Shown: piece by piece, positions 1-12,300 of the stretch
How positions within the stretch are numbered: position 1 is the stretch's first letter
How the letters are laid out: each line of letters starts with the position of its first letter
From: Echiichthys vipera
Lineage: Eukaryota > Chordata > Actinopteri > Perciformes > Trachinidae
Reading direction: 5' to 3'
Assembly (NCBI GenBank): GCA_963691815.1
Contig: OY829655.1
Coordinates: 12,718,279-12,782,278, forward strand
Length of the DNA stretch: 64,000 nucleotides
Program-made: the position numbers and the translations under genes
Notes under the pieces: model-generated
Database searches by the model: none
What the model saw: only the letters and a program-made list of their open reading frames with translations
What the model was told of the DNA's origin: nothing

Positions 1-346
1 GATAAGGCTAAATGTTATCATAATCTGATAATCTTTACAGATTCTATAATGGATTAGAAAGAGCTGCTGAGACTACTGTCTTCTTAAAGCTGCAGTGTTT
101 ATCTAGCTAATCTTCCTTTCTGACAACTCTGCTTTTAGCCACTCTGCAAACTCCCAACCCTCCATTCACACAGGCTACAGCTGTTTTTGTTTGAAATAAC
201 AATGGGATTAAAGGTAGCACAGTCTTAAAAGCTGGAGGTGGAGATGAAGTTTCCCAGGCAGTCAACAACTTCCTCATGGGATGCAGGAGAAATAGAAGGT
301 GGAAGTTGACTTAAATGTTTATGTTGTGTACCTCTTCCTGTTTTAG

Positions 347-3300
347 GGCGACAGAGGAGGAGCAGCAGGCTCAGTCAAAGAAAGGCCTGAAGAAACAGCA
401 GAAGGAAGCGGAGAAAGCTGCAAAGAAGGCTGAGAAACAAGCCAAGCTGGTAAGTGTGTTTTTTTTTTCTTCTGGTTTGTTGTTTCACATCCGTTGCCCC
501 CTCTTACAGCTGGTAATGCTGTGACGTGCGGTTCTGCAGGGCATTGTGGGTCCAGGGGGGTCGGTTAGCCGCGGGGGGGGGGTACAAAGTATCCATTGTT
601 TAAGTATTCCTGTCATTTTGGCTATGTTTATGTCCACCCAAACAAAGTGCTATTTTCTTCTACACTTTGTGCACGGCATCGTAGCAGTTCTTGACATGCA
701 ACTGCAGGTTCAGATGGACATTAAACATTTTCACAATAAGTACTTCAAAAAGTCTTGTGGACAGGTGTGTTGGATCATAATCTCTGATTGTGAAAGAACC
801 AAAAGTAAAATACACAGACTAGCAGATACTTGTACTCACTTTATGAACAATGCTTCAGTTGCAAGACCTTTATCAAGTTAATTTAACGTGATTTATTAGT
901 GTCATTAAAAAGGTGAGTAAAGGATCAAGATTGCGGAAGATGTTTTTGGTACTATATACAATAAAGCTCTCAAAGAGTCTTTTATGACCTCATGTTTAAT
1001 ACTCAACAGTTATTGCCAACACTATTTAAAGCTGAGCACTGTGTTTCTTTATGTGCTCAAACCCAATGCCTACTAAGTTTTTTAAAGACGTTTTTGGCTG
1101 TTTGATAGAGGATGTCTTTGAGATTGTTAATGCCTCCATTCTGTCTGGAATTTTTCCCACAGGTCTCAAACATGCCATTGTAACACCATTGTTGAAAAAG
1201 AATAATCTTGATCCATTTTGCTGGGAAGAATTCTTGAAAAGTGTTGTATTCTAACAATTGCATGTATACATTATCATATGTCAGAGTTAACCGCAGTACA
1301 GAAACTGCTCTGGACAGAGTTATTAATGATCTCAAAATTATCTCAGATAACCATAACGCTTCTATTCTGGTACTTCTTTATCTAAGTGCTGCCTTTGATC
1401 CAGTTGACCATATAAATTTTGGTCAGTGCCCTGAACACTGTTTATGCCTTAAAGGCACAGTCTCTTCATATCTGACTGGAAGATCATTCTCTGCTTCTTG
1501 ATGACTTTAAATCTTAGAGAGTAAACATCTATGGAGTATGGAGTTCCTCAAGGGTCAGTTCTTGGTCCACTATTGTTCAATTTGTAAATGCTCCCATTTG
1601 GGTCCATCATTCAGCAATACATAATTTCATATCACTCATACTCTGATGACACAGAAGGTTTTTTTTTTTATAGAAAATGCATCACATTTGTGGCCGGAAA
1701 AAGGCTGCAATATGACGCCCTGTCTATGTGAAACCAACGCGTAATATTCCTCCTTTTCCAAAAGACGGTTTTCTGAGATGGGCCTAAACATGACGTGACT
1801 TGAAGCTCAAAGTTGGGCATACAGTGAGGTACAACATATGAAGAAGTTGGCCCTGTTATCTGATAATTCACGACATTCTCCTGTCTCTCGTTCCTGTGAT
1901 AAGCTGTTTCCTCCTTTTAAAACTCCCAGCTGTGGGTCGCACAACAGTTCACGTCATCGACACCTACTGTGCCACCAAGCCGCATTAACTCTATTACATC
2001 TATTACATTATTACCGCCTGAGAGAGGTGGGCTTTTGTCAAGCACGTTTGCACATGTACAAGCACGAGCGTGCGCACGTGTACGAGCACGAGGCCTACGG
2101 CGGTAGCGGTATGTGCGCCTGTTTGGACATAGTAAATAGAAGGACGGACCATGCGCGGACATTTAACAACAACGACAATGGTGCTGAAAGGTTCACGTTG
2201 GTGTGATGCGGAGCTGGAGTGTTTACTGCAGATTTGGTCGGATGAAAATATTCAAAAACAGTCGACAAGACGCACAAAAACTCAGAGGTCTATGGAAAGA
2301 TTTGTAAACAAAGCCACACACACGCGATCAATGCGTGTGACGTGTTACGGCGCGATGACATATGGACAGCAAGAAGCCTTTGCGCGAGGCCCAGGCAGTG
2401 TGAGTACAAACGGGGCTGGGGCGCGGGGGGGGACAAGTACCCTAAAGCCCGGGGCGCGGTGCGGAAGGACAGTGTGAGTGCGCCCTTAATGTATAATTCC
2501 AGTGAAATGCGATACCATCAGCTCTTTCAATGTCATGATTTATCATTAAGCAGAATGTGCCAGGTCAGCACAAAAAGAGTCTGCTGTTTGAATGGCACCG
2601 TCCGGCACTCCAAGGTCCAGCCGAATCTCAGTGAAACAAAGGACACCACAGCTCCCAATATTCGGCTGGAACCTGATGCGAGCACAGAGGCTGCAGAGAA
2701 GTTGCGCGAATCACAGCCAGTGTTAAAGCCTTCCACATTTGCCCCGGTGCACCATCTGATGTAGAGATGGCGATGGATGCACAGATGGTCTTGCTTGTCC
2801 ACATAGTAGGGATCTTTTTTCGCAGAAATTTAGCAGCGCTGACAGAGGGCTCCAATTAATAAAATCAGAATATACTGTATATTTAAAGTCAGTATCCAGA
2901 GTATACTGCACCCCTAGATATTTCCTCAGGCAGTCTCTCAAAGTGAAATCTGAAATCAATGGCCTATCCATCATTATTGTGTCCATTAGCTTGACACTGG
3001 CTCATCCAAGACTAATTAGACACCCCGTGCATCGATGTGTCATGATTCAATGGGCTTTTACAGGTGAGAGCAACAAAGTGTCCTGTCCTCTAGCTCAATT
3101 CATTGAGTCAGCATGTTTCATGGAAGAAGCAGGTGTTGTCAGGTATTTAAAACCCCGGCTATTGCTGCCCATATCGGTGTGGAATAGTAAGCATTGCCTG
3201 GGGGAAGACCTGAAAGCTGAGTTGAATGTTCATTAAATGTGAGTGTTAGCTTTGTCATTTGCTGTTGTGCACTTTTTGTGCTGACACTTGTCACTTTAGT

Positions 3301-6300
3301 GGGTCTGGTGTGTGTGCGCCGGTTGCTTCACGACTATAGCAGGTCTATATCCAATTGATCATAAGCTGCAATATCATCCATCGTGTGACTGAATTATCAT
3401 ATCAAGGATGGGCGATTCCAATTCACTCCGCCGCCACCAGCCATTTCCATACACCAATATCAATTTGCATAGGAAATGGAATTGTAACTTTGCCAAGACC
3501 TGATCTCAATGCACTCTGGAGTCATTTGCCTAGAAGTCAGTGCAGAGATAAAGAATCTGTCCACTTACACTGTTTCTATTACAAAGCAATATCTCTTCCT
3601 GCCATTACTCATTGTCTATGATGTGTTAGGGCAATGTGTAGGAGAAGTATGCAATTCAGGGATCTGAGGCTACAGGACTGGCTATGATTTATTAATTTTA
3701 TTCAAATCCCTGATGAATTGCAAGATGAAAACACAATTTACATGACTGCTGTAGCAAAACGTTTTAAGTCGCCCCATTTGAAGTCAAATGTTTTTGAAGA
3801 ATTGTAATGGTTGCATTTAATAGATAGCCTTCTTGTTGTTATATCCTGGCTATTTGCGATGTCCTTCAAATCCCTGTCGCCTCTTTGTGTTTCAGGCTGC
3901 TGAACAGCAGGGCGCAGAGGAAGATGTAAGTATCCCCTACGGTCCACAGTACTCATCTTCTGAGACCAGCGCTCTTGCCTTTCCCTCAGACTTTGATTCT
4001 ACCTCTCCTTTCACACATTCGCAACAGTTAAGATGCAAATACCTGCACACTGAACTCTATCTTTTTTTGTTCTACAATTTTCTGATAAGCCTCATTATCA
4101 GTTCTGTCTGTCTGTTATCTCAGATGTTGCAGACAGACTGACGCTCAAAGTGGTAGAGCTGCCTTTGAGAACAATAGAGTTGCAGGAATACGCTACAAGT
4201 GATGCAATGTTTTATTTAGCTGTTTGATGTAATGGATGATCTAGACTGCTAAGATGCGATGCTTTTAATCTTTCAGGACTTCGCCAAGGACAGATATGGT
4301 GTGTCGGCCATGGTCCAGTCTCAACAAAAACTGGGTTAGTATGAAAGTTTCTTCATCATTCATCAGCCAAACCAAACAACGACCCCCTCGTTGCTGACAG
4401 AAAAATAATAGACAGATAATGAAGATTATTTTGATATTGTTCTGCTCTTGAAGATTTGCAATGGAACAAATTACAAAGAGATCCAGCCTTTTGCTTTGCC
4501 TTGATGTGCCTATAAGTCCATGCATAGACCCATTTCTCTGTCATATGTGAGGATATACAGTATTTGGTGTTTGTTGAATAGTTGTTAGAATTAACATTTT
4601 GGCTTGCACGTCTCAATTCATTACTTGACTGAACACTCTCTTTAGATATTTTTCAGTTTAATTCATTATGTACCAGCTGTCCACATTGCCACTCTCTTCT
4701 GCAAACATTTCTGCACAATGGCAGCATAGTGAATAAAAGATGTGCAATTCAGAAAAAAATGTATTCGTCCATTATCAAATAAGTTCACAGAATACGGTTA
4801 CACAGTAAACACAAAGACTTCCTATGGTTTTGACAGGCGTCTGTTTTAATATTATTTATTGTTGAAAGCTTCTTTTTTCTCTTCTTTTTGTCTTATCTGT
4901 GTGCTGCATTATTCTCAATTTCCTGTCAATCATTTGACACTCATCTGCCTCTCAAAAACTTAAAGCTCTACAAGCTGCTGTGTCTTTTCACATTTGTCTC
5001 TGCCTTACCTAGGATAGTAGTTTATGGATTCACTACAGAATGTATTTTTTTTTTTTTAAATTGGCTTAATGTCTTCAAAAAGAATGACTGGTGCAATTCA
5101 AAACTAAGCTAGAGTAGCAAGGTCGAGTCAACATGGATGGATGGATGGTTAATAGGAACTTTATTTATCCTTAGGGAAGCTTCCTTTAAGAAATACTTTT
5201 TCCAGTAGCAGCACATAACCATTTGACAAAAGAATAGGAATTTAAAAGCAAGCATAAATGTGCAAAAGTACAAAAATGCTAAAAACATATATACATGGAG
5301 ATAATAAACAAGCTCACTCCTTCCTTTTTTTGTGTTAGAGGAACAAGAACATTGCAATACAAAAGTCACATATGCGTCAGCTCTGTGTAGGGAAACACAG
5401 GTTTAAATTTATACTTTGTACTTTATACTAGGGTTACACGTCATATTTCACCTTAACATCCACTCTCGAGGTGAGAAAAATTAGCATGAGGACTAAACAT
5501 AGCATCCTGAAATGGAGAGCGTGCAAAAACTCAAATTATCTCTCTTGATACAAGATGACATCCTTATCCAGAACTTCTCAAATTACCTTAGCCTGACTGG
5601 CAAAAGTTGCAGATAACACGATTACAACTGATAAACATCATGAAAAATGCTTCTGGTCTCTTCTCTCAACATGTTTGCAGCAGTGATAATTGCAGTAACT
5701 AATAGTGTGTGTGTGATAGCTCCCGGATGAAAGAGGCAGCAGGCAGACCTGTCGAGGCCGTCCATCTGTCTGGATGCTCTTTCAGCTCCAGTGGCAGCAA
5801 ACTAAGGGCCTCGCTCACCTGCATGCCAACCCCAGCCATTGGGGGGCGCGTGGAGGGTGAGGGCTTTCATGTGGGTTGACGCAGAGTTCTCAGCCAAAAG
5901 GGCGGCTCTGTTGTCTCTGGTGTAGCCTTCGTGTCTGCTCCTTCTGCTTGCTGATAATAAGGCGAAAGCATGCGTCTGAGTGACACAGGTGAAACTAGAG
6001 TCAATTTGTCATATAGCCCACAGAGAATGGGTGAGTTAGACAGCTTTTCAGCAGCGCTCCTAGTGTGTCTTATTTATTAGGCACGTCTGTAATTTGAGCA
6101 TTTTATTGTGTGTACGTCTGCACACGCACATGCATGCTTATTCACATTTCTTTCTGCCTTTGGGAGTGTGCAGGGGGGAGTAAAAGGGGGTGTTAAATTC
6201 TTTACACAGAGGTGGGGAAATGGAGGCAGAAAGGTCCTTTGAAGTAATAAATTCTTTATGTGTGTGCGTGTGTTTTTGTGTGTGAGCCAGACAGGGTGTT

Positions 6301-9300
6301 GGTGCGGGTCCAAGACCTTTCTCCTGAGAAAGCTGACCAGCTGATCTGGCTGCGTGCCCGAGTCCACACCAGCAGAGCCAAAGGTGAGATCACCCCCCAT
6401 CTTTGTTCACTTTTTTTCCCCCAGCTTAGAGCCACTTTCTTTGTGCAGAAGACACAAACGGCCAAGATTAGATGACCCCTGTGCTAATCTTATGTGTACT
6501 ATAGTGAAATGTCTAAAACTTCTGCCCTTGGGCCAGCTCTCCACATCACTCCCTTCTCTTCAAGACCAAACCGCAATACCTGTCGCCTTTGACCTGCTTT
6601 AGATCTCGCATGACCGAAATGAGTGTCATCACTCTCTACAGGACGATCAACACTGAAGTTCAAAAACTACAAAAGAAACAGGCAGCTCTTTCTACAATAT
6701 ATTCCTCTGTGGGATTGTGCAGACACTTGCAGAAATGTTTTTTTTTTTTTCAATTCCTTCCTCAGTTTGACAACCTGAGGGTGTTTTTTTATATTGTCAG
6801 ATATGCATGTCACTGCAAACTAGAAGCTCAAATAACCTGTATATATCGGGTTCCAGCTACTGACGTTGACTTATTTGAATGAACAATGAACCGACTCAAC
6901 CTTGCCAAGCTATTACATCTTTTTATTACACATAGATGTTGATAATGAGAATCATAGACTCTGGATCTCAATTTTTTTGCGTAAAATTACTCATCTCTTT
7001 AGCCGTGTAATAAGCAGAATAACGTATAGCCCCTTCTTAGCGATTCAAGACCCCTCCACTAAGTATCGGGTTCCTGCTTCACACTGTCTGGGTTTAATTA
7101 GCTATAATGAAACGCTCGCTCTACATTATCCCTTATGTATGAAACTCCAAGCCTTTTTGCTGCTGTGCTAAATTTGTGATTGCAAACAAACTAAGGTCTC
7201 AATTATTATCTTCTAGCCATTTCCTTTTAAGATGACTTCCAGAGTCAAGAATCACTTCCCCTCCACTCATGTCTTCATTCTCTCTGTTCGCTGTAAGGAT
7301 GTCCGTGTGAGCAGAATAACATCCTGATTTGATGTTGGATGAGGTGCATCTGTTGGTGGGATTTTGGCATTGCTGTTATCCCCCCCCCCCCCCCCAGGCA
7401 ACATCAAAGTACCTGGGTGGTCTGACTGTCTACTGCCCTGAGTTTTTGTTGGCTAACTTGTTTACACTCTTCCTAGGTGTGTGCTTGTTAGGAAGGTAGC
7501 AATCACCCTTTCTCCACACAGTGCTCTTCAAAGAAAAGACTCCGTTGTTTGACACATTACCTGCAGATGACAAGTACAGTCCTTACAGCTAGGGGGATAC
7601 CTTCTTCATTTAGAGTGACGTGTAGACTTTTGACTGAACGAAGACACAGTGATTCAAATAAGAGCACCAATGCTTTTATTGTGACAGGCTTGAATAAAAG
7701 AGCTCTTAGCAGCCTAGGTTTATCTATTATTGTTTTGTTTCCAGGGAAGCAATGCTTCTTGGTCCTGCGTCAACAGCAGTTCAACGTGCAGGCACTGGTC
7801 GCAGTGGGAGATCGTGCCAGCAAGCAGATGGTCAAGTTTGCTGCAAAGTGAGTACCAAGACTGCTTTTCCTGTCAGAGAGTGCACAAACAATGGTGGGAA
7901 AATCCTGGGCCCTAATCGTCCACCGATCCATTTTCACACATTCTGAGTGTGGTAGTGGATGGGGGGGGGGGGGTATCAATCATTTTTCACTTGACAACAA
8001 AAGCTTGCTGTTAACATGGCGGAGATACAGCAGTGTTTTAATGGAGCGGTTCCTGTCGAGATGGAATATACAGCAGCTTGGATCAGAGGAGGAAGAAATA
8101 CTTAAGAGCCAAGCATCATTATTCATGTTAGCAGCCAAATTGTAGCCCATTACTGGTAGTCTGAGAAAGAACATGCCTATCAGCGGCTGAGCACTTTATC
8201 AAAAGGGCTAAAGGAGGATGGTTGATAATAATGCCACTTTAGGGGGACATCTGATGTTCACAAGGGGGCTCTAATGTGAAATAATTATTAAAATGGACTT
8301 TAGATATAATTAAAACAATGCAACAAAAGAGTGCATTCACCATTTCAGAGGGTTTACTGCCCTCGTTTGGTGAATGCAGTATATTTGTAAATGGGGAAGA
8401 CCGTAATTATCATGTATTACTTAAAAGACACCTCCTCGGATATTGCTAAATTAGGCAAATGGCAACACCCACAACTGTAATCTGCCACACCAAAATGGCA
8501 GTTAAGATATTGGATAATAAAGAAGTGAAGCAATGCAGAAATTGCAGCTGTGTTTAAAACCTGCCCTCTATATATTAGCAGTTATCCCAGCCTCACTATT
8601 AAGACTGAGGACTGAACAAGTCTGTGGTGTCATCCTCCCACATAATCTAACTAAAAGTTGAAAGAAATCAATTTGATTAAAGATGCACATCGCTGATAAA
8701 GCAGTGTCAAACATCAGTAGGATCTGTCAGGCTCCTTTAGGGCGCACTCACACTGTCCTTCTGCACTGGGCCAAAACCGGTTTTTCGGCTAAAGCCTAGT
8801 GCGTTTGACCAGTGTGAGTGCACCCACTCCGCGCATAACTGCAGCCAGTGGGCCGTCAACGGCCCGCCTGAGAGAGGTGGGCTTTTGTAGAGCGCGTTTG
8901 CACATGTACGAGCGTGCGATGACGTCAATCAATGCGTGTGACGTGTTACGGCGTGATGACGTATGGAGAGCAAGATGCATTTGCGCGAGGCCCAGGCAGT
9001 GTGAGTACAAACGGGCCTGGGGCGCGGGGGGAGAGGGAGGGGTACAAGAACCCTAAAGCCCGGGGCGGGGTACGGAAGGACAGTGAGTGCGCCCTTAGTG
9101 ACCTCATACCCTGCGCTGAGGCCACTCTTGGGTTGACTATAGTACAATTTCTCCCCCAAGCTTCTCACTTCCTGTGATCATTACATAATTTGAAACCAGA
9201 TGTATGATAGCGTTTGCAACAAAATCCATGTAATACTCGAGATCGACAGGCTCCATATGCGAACAGCATGGTATGTCTCTGTTTGTGTGTCTATGCGTGT

Positions 9301-12300
9301 AACAGCGGGTACTTACTCCTCCTAAAGCAACATCACAACCTTGAAACATACAGGTACCTCAAAATTAAGAGATTTGATTGTTCTTTCATAAAGAAAAAAT
9401 GTTTCAGTACCAATTGCACCTGTCCCAGCTGGCTCCACTCCGTTCTCCCCTGTCCCCAGTAAGTTGCCTAATCCTGAACCAACATCAAGCCTTTCAAAAA
9501 GAATTACGTGTCCAATTTCCATGGCTCAGATATGGTTAAACAGGCAACAGTATGCATTGCATTTAGTGCAAAGAGTGTCGGCAAAGTATGGCTGGGAACA
9601 TTGCTGTTGCGGTCGGAGACTCAATGTTCTGCAACAGTAAAAAAAGCCCAAATCTCTCCAAGAAACACGTCCTGTGGCGTGACCGGTGCTTGACAGGCAG
9701 AGCAACCCTCTTCCCTGCAGCGTTTCAGCGCTGGGCAGCGGCAAACTGAAGCAGCGGGGCATTGAGAAATGATTGTGAAGTTAAATTGTTACACTGCTTA
9801 TAATATAGCCAAATAAGAGCCACCTTTTACTAAATTTAAGTTCCAGATCATCAGCACTTTTAAGTTTATTTTTAAACAGTTTAGGTTATTTCAATTTCTT
9901 GTTTGTGCTGTAATTAAGATAAAGAAAAAAAAATGAATCTGCATTTTTTTCATTCCTGTTTAGAATAATTTACATAATGTGATAAGTATTCATCAATGTG
10001 TATGGGAACTGACAAAAATGTGAATATTTATAATATGTTATTGAGGCGCATTGAAACATTCTTGGAGCACCTAAATTATGTGCTAATAATGAAAACGCTA
10101 CATTGATCGAACCAGTGGAACTAATGTAAAAAGTCATCCTGGAGCCCTTCTAGACTTTTATAGACATTTAGTACAGACTGAATCCTTTAAAAACATGACT
10201 CATTAACACAAAGACTTAATGAAACCCTCAACATATGTACACGCCTGCCTTAAACATATGTAAACAAGTCAGAGCTACTAAATGTTTGAGTACTTAAATA
10301 AAAATACAATCAATGACCATTTAACACATATCACTTCTACTCGTGTTACATGAATGAGAACCTAGGAGCCTGTGGGGGGTTTGTTGCAGTATGTTGAGGT
10401 CTGCCGGAAACTGAACCCAAACACAAGTACACTTTTCTAATGAGGGCGAGGTCACTGCTGATCAGACATGAGTCTTGACCTCTGCAGCCTGAACACACTG
10501 ACCCCACTTTGTTAGAAGTGTCAGAATCCCTTGACCGCGCCATAATTCCCCCCAGCTGACCTGCTCTCAGCCGACTTTGAGATTCAGCTTCTGTTATCCC
10601 GCAGTGCTTTGTAGCTTCAGCACAGGCATAGAAAGGGCCAGTGATTTCAAACCGCATGTTGTTCAATATTATTTAAAAGTTACAGGATATTGTGTTTAGG
10701 ACATCGTATTTACATTTCAATATATTTTTGTAACTGTCAGGTGATTTGTTTTATGTGTAGTAGTTTCTCAATCCGGTTCTGCAATGTTGCGGTTCGGCAG
10801 TTAGGTTGTTGTGCAATACATTGCCGACTAACAAAAGAGCAAGTGAAAGTGATGACACGGTTGCCAAGACAACATGGTCTTGCAACAAAATTCAAAAATA
10901 GTGCAGTCACACTAACTATAAATCAAGAGGCTTTCTGAGTGTTGCTTTAAGGATCAAAATGTTGTGTGCTTTATATATTAAAATCTTTAAGAACAGGTGG
11001 CACTATCGGTTCCTGTGGCTTTCTGGTCCACGTCTAGTTTCACACACTTTGTGTGATGATTGACAAATTGAGTAAGACCCTGGATTACAAGTAAATCTTC
11101 TCATAATCACGTCGAGGAAAGTGGCGGCATTGTTGGGGAAGTCTCTTTTCATATATTGTATGTCCAAGTCATCCTCCTCTCTCACACAATTTAATTAAGT
11201 GATCTCCAGGCTCCACAACCTTTACTCCACTCAAGTACCATAGGAGTGCCAAGTGTAGGGAACTGTGGCTGATTTGGCTTCTCATTTGAAATATATATTC
11301 AATTGTAGTACTAGTTATTATATTATTATACTGATTGGTGTATATTTTGTTAGTAGGTTTGATTCAGTCTCCCGACTTCAGTCATCTTTAAAGATCTCTG
11401 GTTTGGATAACACTTGTTTGGAATAATCATAGCATGCCACTGTAAAGTTGTGTTCACATAAGATAAAAAAATTGCATTGCATCCCATTACTTGTGCAAGT
11501 TTGATCATCAAGTTTTGATTCCTTGTATGTCTTGATCATGTGAAGAATTGACAATAAAGCTGACTTTGACTTTGAGAATCATATTGGGATATTTTCTGGG
11601 GCTTGCAATGCCCCATGTGGGCTGAAAGCATTTTGGAAAACAGATTGGTGAAAAACTCAATGTGCAGGGTCTTTCAACTTTTGAAATTGGAAAGTCAGTC
11701 GAATAAGCTCTGCACTTCTATTATGTTATTTAGGTACCTTTCAACAATGAGGCAATTCAAAGTGCTTTACATAAAAACATTAAAAGCATTGGAAAGAAGC
11801 ACATGTAAAATGACATTCAAAAACAAGCAGATAAAACCAAGAATATCAAAAGAATAGAAGTTACAGTGCAGTATGAGCAGATAATAAATTGTTTTATTTA
11901 CTGAAAAGCAGCAGCGAACAGAAAAGTCTTCAGTCTTGATTTAAAAGAACTGAGAGTTGCAGCAGAGCTGCAGTTTTCTGGAAGTTTGTTCCAGATTTGT
12001 GGAGCATAAAAAGTGAACGCTGCCTCTCCATGTTTAGTCCTGACTCTGAGGACACAGAGCAGACCTGTCCCATGTTTAGTCCTGACTCTGAGGACACGGA
12101 GCAGACCTGTCCCATGTTTAGTCCTGACTCTGGGGACACAGAGCAGACCTGTCCCATGTTTAGTTCTGACTCTGGGGACACAGAGCAGACCTGTCCCATG
12201 TTTAGTCCTGAATCTGAGGACACGGAGCAGACCTGGCCCATGTTTAGTCCTGACTCTGGGGACACAGAGCAGACCTGTCCCATGTTTAGTCCTGACTCTG

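Larger units (their letters stand above)
450..3895 (+). other. dars1 intron with degraded transposons
   Basis: This intron holds an L2-like reverse-transcriptase remnant (1048-1658) and a truncated Harbinger element (about 2015-2485). The part from 2490 to 3890 has several short open frames on both strands, none with recognisable homology or splice structure. No gene is supported there. Confidence 0.6.

Noticed and set aside
2151..2477. Small SANT-domain gene
   Set aside because: The piece sits in a Harbinger element, covers only the first part of the domain and is frameshifted relative to the sister copy.
2533..2990. Overlapping - strand frames near 2530-2990 as a gene
   Set aside because: Several short frames overlap without start context, splice sites or known domains; likely old repeat sequence.
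5700..6000. GC-richer intron stretch as a missed exon
   Set aside because: No frame continues dars1 phase, and the flanking dars1 exons join correctly without it.
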